From the NCBI GenBank assembly GCA_035547955.1, contig DASZTR010000076.1:1-7450 (forward strand): a stretch of 7,450 nt of DNA, in the 5' to 3' direction. The stretch is from Nitrososphaera sp035547955 (GTDB lineage: Archaea > Thermoproteota > Nitrososphaeria > Nitrososphaerales > Nitrososphaeraceae). The position numbers and the translations under genes were made by a program. Shown here one piece after another: positions 1 through 5,431 of the stretch (its first letter is position 1; each line of letters opens with the position of its first letter). Below the pieces are notes generated by a model, which saw nothing but the letters and a program-made list of their open reading frames with translations, was not told the DNA's origin and did no database searches.

Positions 1-405
1 GCCCGGCTCGGTCTTGTCCGCCGCAAAAACACAAAATACCTCACTTGGGCGCTCTTCCATCTCTATCTCCGCTACCCCCGGACCCATGCCCTTGACGTTG
101 CCCGAGAAAGAGTCCTTCAGAAGATCCTGGCCAGCGCCGTACAGCCCTTGCTCCTTCGCTACCTTTGTCCCCTCTGTAAATGCGTCCCACGCCAGCTTGT
201 GGATTTTTTCGTTGTCGGCCCCGAGCGTGTGGGTCATTATGATGTGTATGTCGTCGCCGCTAAAGCCGATGTAATGATCGATTAGCATCCCCTTCGAGTT
301 CTTGGCTACAAAGCTCTTCACTGCGTTGACGAGCTCGTCGCTTGGGCGGGTGTGGCCGCCGATGCCTCCAATATCTGCCTTGATTGCGCTGATCGTGATC
401 CGCAT
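1..405 (-). CDS. fbp: Fructose-1,6-bisphosphate aldolase/phosphatase, N-terminal part (cut by window edge)
   Basis: This is the bifunctional archaeal (type V) enzyme of gluconeogenesis. It condenses dihydroxyacetone phosphate with glyceraldehyde 3-phosphate and then dephosphorylates the product to fructose 6-phosphate in the cytosol. Translating leftward from the ATG at 405 gives 135 open codons to the edge. The family hallmarks are visible: start MRITISAIKADIGGIGGH, then FSGDDIH, AGQDLL, DSFSGNVKGMGPGVAE and AADKTEPG. By family knowledge, metal ligands are Asp11, His18, the Asp pair 51-52, Gln93 and Asp130, and all are present. The family is about 380 residues long, so roughly 245 residues lie outside the window, including the Schiff-base lysine region. 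No frameshift is seen. The gene is divergent from EF-1A. Identification is firm; organism-specific function is inferred. Confidence 0.95.
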   Translation of the reverse strand, partial: MRITISAIKADIGGIGGHTRPSDELVNAVKSFVAKNSKGMLIDHYIGFSGDDIHIIMTHTLGADNEKIHKLAWDAFTEGTKVAKEQGLYGAGQDLLKDSFSGNVKGMGPGVAEIEMEERPSEVFCVFAADKTEPG

Positions 406-430
406 GTCGGAGAAAAAAGTCGCGGTTCTT

Positions 431-440
431 GGTTTAAAAC
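431..440 (-). promoter_or_regulatory. Candidate TATA box for fbp
   Basis: On the minus strand this reads GTTTTAAACC, centred about 31 bases before the fbp ATG at 405. That places the expected transcript start within a few bases of the codon, giving a very short leader. No Shine-Dalgarno sequence is seen before the ATG. The core TTTAAA is self-complementary, so it could not set direction alone. This is inference from spacing and base composition. Confidence 0.45.
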
Positions 441-564
441 TCTTCCGATACTCCTCTCCTGTCGTTCAATGGATGTTTTTCTCTTGATCGCTAGAATTGC
501 AATGCATACAGCGGTGCCATAAAATCTGCACGTGAGGAGCACGAGAAATCGCAAAATCTACAGG

Positions 565-580
565 CGAAATATAAATAAAG
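565..580 (+). promoter_or_regulatory. TATA box/BRE for the EF-1A operon
   Basis: The sequence CGAAATATAAATAAAG is the strongest TATA-like element in the divergent region. A purine-rich CGAAA flank fits the archaeal BRE. Its centre lies about 29 bases before the ATG at 602, so the transcript should begin at or just before that codon. This argues for a leaderless mRNA and against the in-frame ATG at 584, which would fall upstream of the transcript start. The rest of 406-601 shows no gene or clear RNA structure; a short motif GCAATGCAT near 499-507 is the only other thing noted. Confidence 0.7.
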
Positions 581-601
581 CCCATGAAGCGTTCTTGCCC
601 T

Positions 602-1915
602 ATGAGCGCAAGCAAAAAGCCACACCTTAACATTGTGGTTACAGGCCACGTCGATAATGGTAAATCTACTACTGTCGGTCACTTGCTCGTCGATCTCGGT
701 GCAATTGACCAGAGGACTATTGATGCATATGCAAAGGAATCCGAAGCAACCGGCAAGGGTGACACTTTCAAGTATGCGTGGGTCATGGACTCTATCAAGG
801 ACGAGCGCGAGAGAGGCATCACCATCGACCTTGCTTTCCAAAAATTCGAGACCGGGAAATACTTTTTCACGCTGATTGACGCTCCGGGCCACAAGGACTT
901 CATCAAGAACATGATCACGGGCGCGTCAGAGGCTGACGCGGCCATCCTCGTCATCTCGGTCAAGCCTGGTGAAACCGAAGCATCAATCGAGCCGGGAGGA
1001 CAGGGCAGGGAACACGCTTTCCTTGCCAAGACGCTAGGCGTCGGCCAGATTGTCGTTGCACTGAACAAGATGGACGATGTCGGCTACCAAGAAGCACGCT
1101 ACAAGGAAGTCAAGGACAACGTCGAAAAGATGTTAAAGTCCGTCGGCTTTAACGTAGCCAAGATTGCCTTTGTGCCCGTGTCCGGCTGGAAGGGCGACAA
1201 CCTGGTAAAGAAGAGCGACAACATGCCGTGGTACAAGGGCCCGACCCTTGCGGAAGCACTCGACGCGTTCGAGCCGCCAGAGAAGCCAATCGGCAAGCCC
1301 CTCAGAGTTCCGATACAAGACGTTTACACGATCACAGGCGTGGGCACCGTGCCGGTAGGCAGGGTGGAAACCGGCAAGATGAGGCCAAACGACAAGGTCA
1401 TAGTCATGCCGTCAGGTGCCGTTGGCGAAATCAAGTCCATCGAGACGCACCACACCGTGCTAGAGTCGGCAGAGGCGGGCGACAACGTGGGGTTTAACCT
1501 GAGAGGAGTCGACAAGAAGCAGATAAAGCGCGGCGACATTATCGGCCCGTCAGACAACCCGCCGGCAGTCGCAAAGGAATTCGAGGCGCGCATCATAGTC
1601 ATCTCGCACCCGACGGCAATCGCCCCGGGATACACGCCAGTGCTCCACGCGCACACTGCGCAGGTCGCGGCGACGATTTCTCATTTCGTGAGCAAGATCG
1701 ACCCGAGGACGGGCGCGACGACCGAGGAGAACCCCAAGTTCCTAAAGACTGGCGACGCGGCAATAGTCAAGATAAAGCCGGTCAGGCCACTTGCAATCGA
1801 GACTTTCAAGGACTTTCCAGAGATCGGCAGGTTTGCGCTCCGCGACATGGGGACGACCATCGCCGCAGGCGTCGTCCTGAACATCACTGAAAAGTACGAC
1901 CCGAACAAAAAGTAA
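602..1915 (+). CDS. tuf: Translation elongation factor 1-alpha (EF-1A, EF-Tu homolog)
   Basis: This cytosolic GTPase delivers aminoacyl-tRNA to the ribosomal A site. The 437-residue product has the full family length. The G domain shows G1 GHVDNGKS (15-22), switch I region DERERGIT (67-74), G3 DAPGH (93-97), G4 NKMD (155-158) and G5 SGWKG (194-198). Beta-barrel domain 2 follows from about residue 230 (RVPIQDVYTITGVGTVPVGRVETG), then domain 3 with HPTAIAPGYTPVLHAHTAQVAA and the terminal RFALRDMGTTIAAG. The start is set at 602 rather than the in-frame ATG at 584 because archaeal EF-1A begins with a short tail before KPHLN and because the TATA box predicts a transcript start near 600. G1 carries Asn where many archaea have His. 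It heads an operon with rpsJ. Confidence 0.97.
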   Translation: MSASKKPHLNIVVTGHVDNGKSTTVGHLLVDLGAIDQRTIDAYAKESEATGKGDTFKYAWVMDSIKDERERGITIDLAFQKFETGKYFFTLIDAPGHKDFIKNMITGASEADAAILVISVKPGETEASIEPGGQGREHAFLAKTLGVGQIVVALNKMDDVGYQEARYKEVKDNVEKMLKSVGFNVAKIAFVPVSGWKGDNLVKKSDNMPWYKGPTLAEALDAFEPPEKPIGKPLRVPIQDVYTITGVGTVPVGRVETGKMRPNDKVIVMPSGAVGEIKSIETHHTVLESAEAGDNVGFNLRGVDKKQIKRGDIIGPSDNPPAVAKEFEARIIVISHPTAIAPGYTPVLHAHTAQVAATISHFVSKIDPRTGATTEENPKFLKTGDAAIVKIKPVRPLAIETFKDFPEIGRFALRDMGTTIAAGVVLNITEKYDPNKK

Positions 1916-1925
1916 GTGAATCTTA

Positions 1926-2237
1926 ATGCCACAGGCAGCAAGAATCAAACTCACGAGCACGAACCTCCTCACGCTTGAAGGCGTGTGCACCGAGATCAAG
2001 GGCATCGGGGAAAAGAGCGGCATCAAACTGCGCGGCCCCCACCCATTGCCGACCAAGCGCATGAAGGTGGTGACGAGGAAATCGCCGTGCGGCCAGGGCA
2101 CGAACACGTACGACAAGTACGAACTTCGCATACACAGGCGGGTTATCGACGTGGGCGCCGACGACAGGGCGATAAGGCAGCTTATGCGGCTGAAAATCCC
2201 TGACGATGTCTACATCGAAGTCTCGCTGACCCAATAG
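1926..2237 (+). CDS. rpsJ: 30S ribosomal protein S10 (uS10)
   Basis: S10 is a small-subunit head protein. This 103-residue product matches the usual archaeal length of about 102. It has the characteristic opening ARIKLTSTNLLTLEGV, the central GPHPLPTKRMKVVTRKSPCGQG, the RIHRRVIDVGADDRAIRQLM core and the acidic VYIEVSLTQ end. The ATG lies 10 bases after the EF-1A stop. A GTGA motif at 1916-1919, six bases before the ATG, is a plausible Shine-Dalgarno site, as expected for an internal operon gene. The EF-1A-rpsJ order is the conserved archaeal arrangement (the tail of the str operon), though whether fusA and rpsL/rpsG lie nearby cannot be seen; EF-1A appears to start the transcript here. Confidence 0.96.
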   Translation: MPQAARIKLTSTNLLTLEGVCTEIKGIGEKSGIKLRGPHPLPTKRMKVVTRKSPCGQGTNTYDKYELRIHRRVIDVGADDRAIRQLMRLKIPDDVYIEVSLTQ

Positions 2238-2261
2238 AAGAAAAAATTTTTCATTTTCTAT
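2238..2261. terminator. Convergent AT-rich terminator between rpsJ and the COG0614 gene
   Basis: The 24 bases between the two convergent stop codons hold an A6 run followed by T5 and a further T4. Each strand therefore offers a U-rich transcript just after its stop codon (T5/T4 on plus, T6 then CTTCT on minus). Archaeal termination commonly needs only such U tracts. The central AAAAATTTTT is self-complementary but too short to call a classical hairpin. Plus-strand T-rich sequence continues to about 2276 inside the end of the opposing gene. Confidence 0.6.
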
Positions 2262-3179
2262 TTACTCTACTTTTTTGTAGCTGCCCCTTGGAACCTTTAT
2301 TTTTCTCGTGCCCTCCGGATGGATTATCTTTGCAAGTATCTCAAGGCCGGTCACGGTCCGCGGGCTTGGCTTGCTGAAATACGCGCCCGAATCGACTGCA
2401 TAGACGTTTTTCTCCTTCACTGCGCGGAGCGACTCCCACTTTTCATTCCCTTTCAATACTTTCATCTCTTCCAATGTCCTCTTTACTCCAAAGCCACATG
2501 GCATCATGACTATGATATCTGGGTCGAATTCCGCTATCTCGTCCAGGTCTGCCATCCTACGCGATTGCTCGCCTACACTGCTCAGCCCGTTTATGCCTCC
2601 CGCGTACTCGACCATCTGGGGAACCCAGTGGCCCGCGGTAAACGGGGGGTCTACCCACTCAATGCACACCACCTTTGGCCTGCTCTTTACTTTCTTCATC
2701 GCGCGCACACTGTCGATGCGCTTCTGGAGTGACGACACGAGACTTCTGCCCTCTCTTGCCCTGCCTACCTTCTCTGCCACGTTCATGATGCTTGCGAGTA
2801 TGTCGTCAAGGTCGTGTGGGTCGATCACTAGCACCTGCGGTTTGCCGCCAAGCACGCTGACCGCCCTCCCTATCTCCTTTGTGAAAGGCGAGCACACCTC
2901 GCAGAGCCCCTGCGCCACGATAAGCTCCGGGTCGGCCTCTTTGAGGGCCTTTTCGTCGACGACGTAGATGTCGCCTCCAGAACGCACGAGCTCGGCTATC
3001 TTGCTGTCGATTTCCTTCCCTGTCATCCTGGCAGGGTCAAAAGACGGGTATATGATCTGCGGCTTTTTCCGCGCTGCAGGTGGGTACTTGCACTCGTGGG
3101 TCACGCCGACCAGCTGGCGCCCCAGCCCCAGCTCGTACAGCGTCTCTGTTGCGCTTGGCAAAAATGAGACTATGCGCAC
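2262..3179 (-). CDS. Cobalamin-binding/ABC-type substrate-binding-fold protein (COG0614, BtuF-like), no signal peptide
   Basis: The product is 305 residues from a GTG at 3179. It belongs to the periplasmic-binding-protein-fold family often annotated as cobalamin-binding protein. Recognisable pieces are RIVSFLPSATETLYELGLG (2-20), THECKYPP (27-34), AQGLCEVCSPF (89-99), EWVDPPFTAGHWVP (174-187), YAGG and a C-terminal VKEKNVYAVDSGAYFSKPSPR region. The GTG is chosen because MRIVSFLPSATE is the normal family start and a minus-strand AGGAGA lies about ten bases upstream. A longer reading from the ATG at 3278 would add 33 unrelated residues with no family match. No signal peptide or lipobox is visible, so the protein looks cytosolic, and no permease or ATPase gene is adjacent. 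A corrinoid- or metal-complex-related role is known only by family; the actual ligand is unknown. Confidence 0.85.
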   Translation of the reverse strand: MRIVSFLPSATETLYELGLGRQLVGVTHECKYPPAARKKPQIIYPSFDPARMTGKEIDSKIAELVRSGGDIYVVDEKALKEADPELIVAQGLCEVCSPFTKEIGRAVSVLGGKPQVLVIDPHDLDDILASIMNVAEKVGRAREGRSLVSSLQKRIDSVRAMKKVKSRPKVVCIEWVDPPFTAGHWVPQMVEYAGGINGLSSVGEQSRRMADLDEIAEFDPDIIVMMPCGFGVKRTLEEMKVLKGNEKWESLRAVKEKNVYAVDSGAYFSKPSPRTVTGLEILAKIIHPEGTRKIKVPRGSYKKVE

Positions 3180-3188
3180 GATACATCT

Positions 3189-3195
3189 CTCTCCT
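3189..3195 (-). promoter_or_regulatory. Shine-Dalgarno site for the COG0614 gene
   Basis: Read on the minus strand this is AGGAGAG, ending nine bases before the GTG at 3179. It supports the GTG over upstream in-frame codons. The gene would thus have a leader, unlike most neighbours, which appear leaderless. Confidence 0.6.
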
Positions 3196-3227
3196 GCGGG
3201 AAGCAGTGTTAAAAACCTGCTTCTTTT

Positions 3228-3241
3228 GTATGTATTTATGG
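3228..3241 (-). promoter_or_regulatory. Candidate TATA box for the COG0614 gene
   Basis: On the minus strand CCATAAATACATAC is centred about 55 bases before the GTG at 3179. The predicted transcript start is near 3207, leaving a leader of roughly 28 bases that contains the Shine-Dalgarno site. A second AT-rich element (GGTTTTTAACAC, around 3207-3218) is possible but would start the transcript at or inside the Shine-Dalgarno region. Confidence 0.4.
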
Positions 3242-3275
3242 AAGAGAGGAGGTTTGTGTCTCCAGAACATGGTTC

Positions 3276-3290
3276 CAAAACTTTTTTAAC
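3276..3290 (+). promoter_or_regulatory. TATA box/BRE for the blue-copper protein gene
   Basis: The sequence CAAAACTTTTTTAAC holds a T-rich TATA element with its centre about 28 bases before the ATG at 3315. An A-rich flank lies in the BRE position. This predicts a leaderless or nearly leaderless transcript starting around 3313-3315. No Shine-Dalgarno sequence precedes the start. Confidence 0.55.
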
Positions 3291-3314
3291 CGCTTCTAGC
3301 CCGCAACTGTTAGA

Positions 3315-4190
3315 ATGATGAACGCCAAGATAGCACTAGCCGTAGGCATGACGGCTATTTTCGCAGCCGTGCTGGCTATACCGAGCCAGGCAGCCTTTGC
3401 GGCCACGGTCAACGTCACCATTGTGCCAGGCGCACAAACCAAGGCCGATCAGGCATTTTCTCCAAACCCTGTTACGGCCTCCGTGGGCGACACCGTGATA
3501 TGGACAAACAAGGACGGTGCTCTGCACACCGTTACCTCTGGGACCGGCGGCACCACAGATGGCAAGTTCGGCACGAAAGATGATGGTACGCCCGTGCTCA
3601 TCCCTCCAAACAAGACATTCGAGTACACGACCACCACAGCAGGAGACTTTCCATATTTCTGCTCACTCCACCCAACAATGGTTGGCACCCTGAAGGTAGT
3701 GGCGGCAGGTAGTGGAAGCACAGGCGGCGGTAACACGAGCAGCGGCAATACCACCACTGGCGGCAATGGTACTACAACAACAATGATACAGGGATCAACC
3801 ACTGCACAGCTAAACGGCACAAGCTATACAATTACTAGCAGCTCTGCGACGTCCAAGGTGACTTCTGCAACCATCACTGCGGGCAAGTCAGTCAACGTAG
3901 CTTTTGACAAAGCTGGCGAAATGCAACTGACCCTGCCAAAGGCAATGATAGATGGAGTAAAGGCCGTCACGGCAGGAGGCCAGAACGTGGACTTTACGCA
4001 GGTAAGCTCTACAGCCACAGACACTACGATCAAATTCACCGCACCGGCCGGATCTACTTCGGTTGACATCACCGGAGCCACAGTCGTTCCAGAGTTTGGC
4101 GTGATTGCGGCACTCGTACTTGCAGTATCACTCGTGGCAGTGATAGGCATCGCCCGGTTCAAAGGACAGGCCTTTGGGTTTAGGCTCTAA
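3315..4190 (+). CDS. Exported amicyanin/plastocyanin-like blue-copper protein with PEFG-type sorting tail
   Basis: This 291-residue protein probably carries electrons outside the membrane. Residues 1-30 form a signal peptide with likely cleavage after AFAA or nearby. A cupredoxin domain spans about 31-130, with AFSPNPVTASVGDTVIWTNKD, then His71 in LHTVTSG and the C-terminal loop CSLHPTM giving Cys116, His119 and Met122. These are the four type 1 copper ligands, and the C-x2-H-x2-M spacing is that of amicyanin. A Ser/Thr/Gly/Asn linker (131-157) follows, then a second beta-rich domain (about 158-250, containing QLTLPKAMIDGV) of unknown role. The end carries PEFG (259-262), a membrane segment (263-280) and Arg/Lys, the PEFG-CTERM arrangement. 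Start may be ATG 3315 or the adjacent ATG 3318. Many such proteins exist in ammonia-oxidizing archaea, where they are thought to replace cytochrome c; the partner here is unknown. Confidence 0.92.
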   Translation: MMNAKIALAVGMTAIFAAVLAIPSQAAFAATVNVTIVPGAQTKADQAFSPNPVTASVGDTVIWTNKDGALHTVTSGTGGTTDGKFGTKDDGTPVLIPPNKTFEYTTTTAGDFPYFCSLHPTMVGTLKVVAAGSGSTGGGNTSSGNTTTGGNGTTTTMIQGSTTAQLNGTSYTITSSSATSKVTSATITAGKSVNVAFDKAGEMQLTLPKAMIDGVKAVTAGGQNVDFTQVSSTATDTTIKFTAPAGSTSVDITGATVVPEFGVIAALVLAVSLVAVIGIARFKGQAFGFRL

Positions 4191-4206
4191 AGAAAAAGAG
4201 AGAGAG

Positions 4207-4242
4207 CCCTACCCTCCTTTCCTTTTTCCTTTTCTTTTTTCC
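4207..4242 (+). terminator. Pyrimidine-rich terminator after the blue-copper gene
   Basis: This 36-base stretch has a single purine and ends in three T runs (T5, T4 and T6 separated by C). It lies just after the stop at 4188-4190. U-rich tracts of this type terminate archaeal RNA polymerase. It suggests the next gene is transcribed separately. Confidence 0.6.
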
Positions 4243-4250
4243 ATGATAAT

Positions 4251-4266
4251 AATTCTTATTAGAATT
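4251..4266. promoter_or_regulatory. Perfect inverted repeat overlapping a TATA-like element before the 4284 gene
   Basis: AATTCT and AGAATT flank TATT, a perfect 6-base inverted repeat with a 4-base spacer. A weak TATA-like TTCTTATTA at 4253-4261 is centred about 27 bases before the GTG at 4284, which fits a leaderless start there. A symmetric element over the TATA box could be a repressor operator, but AT-rich palindromes of this size also arise by chance. Confidence 0.4.
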
Positions 4267-4283
4267 GCCACAAAATATCTTAT

Positions 4284-4826
4284 GTGCCAGTGCTTTTCAC
4301 TGCACTCTTCTTTCTCACTCTGATACTGTCCTTTTCTTTGCTCTTGTCCATGCCAATTCAGCAACAGCCCAAATATGCACAGGCCGCCGAGAAATATGGT
4401 AGCCAAGTTGTAATGCTGGAATCAAAAAGCGACCAGGGGACTTTTCTGGTACAGATGGACTGGACACAACCTAAAGGAGAAGGAGATGATGTGGACGCTG
4501 ATAACAATATTTTCAAAATACGGTTCATCGAGCCGGAAACTGGCAAGGAATTAGAACAGATGACCTACGATTTCATTGTCTTCGACTCGACAGACGGCCG
4601 CGAACTGGTGCACAGGCAGTCCCAGACCGCGACCACCCAGGCGCTGACATTCTCCGCAGAAGGCCCGTATACCATCCAGATTGCAAACATTGATGGCCTC
4701 GGAGAAGGTGCCGAGTTTGACATAAAGGTGACGCCCGAGTTTGCGCCCGCCGCTTTTGCAATAGTGTCGGCTGCAGGCATCGCGTTTGCGACGGTTTTCG
4801 GCGCAAAGTTCCGAAAGGGGCTATAA
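4284..4826 (+). CDS. Exported protein of unknown function with PEFA variant of the PEFG sorting tail
   Basis: The product is 180 residues from a GTG; no in-frame ATG lies upstream before a stop at 4260. A hydrophobic segment (3-22) is followed by KYAQAAEKY, with likely cleavage after AQA near residue 34. There is no basic residue before the hydrophobic run, which is unusual for a signal peptide and leaves the start less certain. The mature part is a small beta-rich domain with FKIRFIEPETGKELEQMTYDF (start at 77) and GPYTIQI. The end has PEFA (151-154), a membrane segment (about 156-173) and a Lys/Arg tail, matching the sorting-signal layout except that Ala replaces Gly. It resembles the next gene in motif order, so the two look like tandem paralogs. 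Function is not recognised; proximity to copper proteins is the only clue. Confidence 0.82.
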   Translation: MPVLFTALFFLTLILSFSLLLSMPIQQQPKYAQAAEKYGSQVVMLESKSDQGTFLVQMDWTQPKGEGDDVDADNNIFKIRFIEPETGKELEQMTYDFIVFDSTDGRELVHRQSQTATTQALTFSAEGPYTIQIANIDGLGEGAEFDIKVTPEFAPAAFAIVSAAGIAFATVFGAKFRKGL

Positions 4827-4833
4827 TTTATTA
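4823..4833 (+). promoter_or_regulatory. TATA box for the 4856 gene, overlapping the preceding stop codon
   Basis: ATAATTTATTA covers the stop codon of the upstream gene and is centred about 27 bases before the ATG at 4856. That spacing predicts a transcript beginning at or next to the A of the first ATG. The gene thus appears to have its own promoter even though only 29 bases separate it from its upstream neighbour. No Shine-Dalgarno motif precedes the start. Confidence 0.55.
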
Positions 4834-4855
4834 CCTTGGCCGGCTCACTAGGTAT

Positions 4856-5431
4856 ATGATGATGTCGTCTACTACAACGCTACGACTTTCTATCGTCGCA
4901 CTTGCCGCAATACTGGCCGCCGGGTTTGCGGTTGCTGCCGTCGCCACTGCTCCTTCCGCATACGCGCAGGGGGCACCACCGGCCAGCAGCGACAGCAGCG
5001 GCAAAAAAACGCTTGATGTGACAATTGAGCCTCAATGGTCAGACGGCGGAAACGCCAAATTCAAGGTGAGCTTTTTCAATCCGGGCACCACTACCCTCCA
5101 TCAGCACCAGGACTATAACGTCGTGATCTTGCAAAACGGCAACGAGATATACAATGCCGCAAAAGCTCTCAACCAGCAGGTACTCCACAACGTGGAAGGG
5201 ACAGTGACCATACCGTACCAGTTCAAGGACAACGGGCCTTACACCGTGAGGGCGACTCTGTTTGCAACCAACATACCTCCAATCCCGATAACTCCAGAGA
5301 ACACCGACCTTTCGATCACCGTTGCGCCAGAGTTCCCCCTGAGCATTCTGGGCGCTGTGGCTGCAGTGGTGATGGCCGGGGCAATAGTGGTCACAAGGCT
5401 AAAGCTAGCGCCAAGAACGTCTATTTTCTAG
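4856..5431 (+). CDS. Exported protein of unknown function with PEFP variant sorting tail and HQH motif
   Basis: The 191-residue product starts at the first of three consecutive ATG codons (4856, 4859, 4862); TATA spacing favours the first. A signal peptide (1-37) ends in PSAYA with likely cleavage before Gln38. The mature domain shows FKVSFFNPGTTTLHQHQDYN (69-88), a second histidine in QVLHNVEG, and GPYTVRATLF. The same order of FK(I/V)xF-xPxT-L-x-Q, Tyr/Asp and GPYT(I/V) occurs in the upstream gene, so they probably arose by duplication. PEFP (158-161) precedes a membrane segment (about 162-180) and Arg/Lys residues. The His82-Gln-His84 motif could bind copper, but no family with known function is recognised. 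The stop codon overlaps that of the convergent gene. Confidence 0.87.
   Translation: MMMSSTTTLRLSIVALAAILAAGFAVAAVATAPSAYAQGAPPASSDSSGKKTLDVTIEPQWSDGGNAKFKVSFFNPGTTTLHQHQDYNVVILQNGNEIYNAAKALNQQVLHNVEGTVTIPYQFKDNGPYTVRATLFATNIPPIPITPENTDLSITVAPEFPLSILGAVAAVVMAGAIVVTRLKLAPRTSIF

Noticed and set aside
406..564. Possible small RNA or tRNA gene in the divergent region
   Set aside because: No cloverleaf, conserved tRNA box or stable inverted repeat could be found by eye; the region looks like ordinary promoter DNA.
584..601. Longer EF-1A starting at the ATG at 584
   Set aside because: The added residues MKRSCP have no counterpart in the family, and the TATA box predicts a transcript start near 600, downstream of this ATG.
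491..892. Minus-strand open frame of 133 codons over the EF-1A promoter and 5' end
   Set aside because: It is antisense to a certain EF-1A, has no recognisable domain and covers the EF-1A TATA box; it is a mirror of coding constraint.
2506..2967. Plus-strand open frame of 153 codons opposite the COG0614 gene
   Set aside because: It is Ser/Thr/Pro-rich and antisense to a gene with clear family motifs; no start signals precede it.
3180..3278. 33-residue N-terminal extension of the COG0614 protein
   Set aside because: It lacks family similarity, has no signal-peptide form, and runs through the predicted promoter and Shine-Dalgarno site; the GTG at 3179 fits better.
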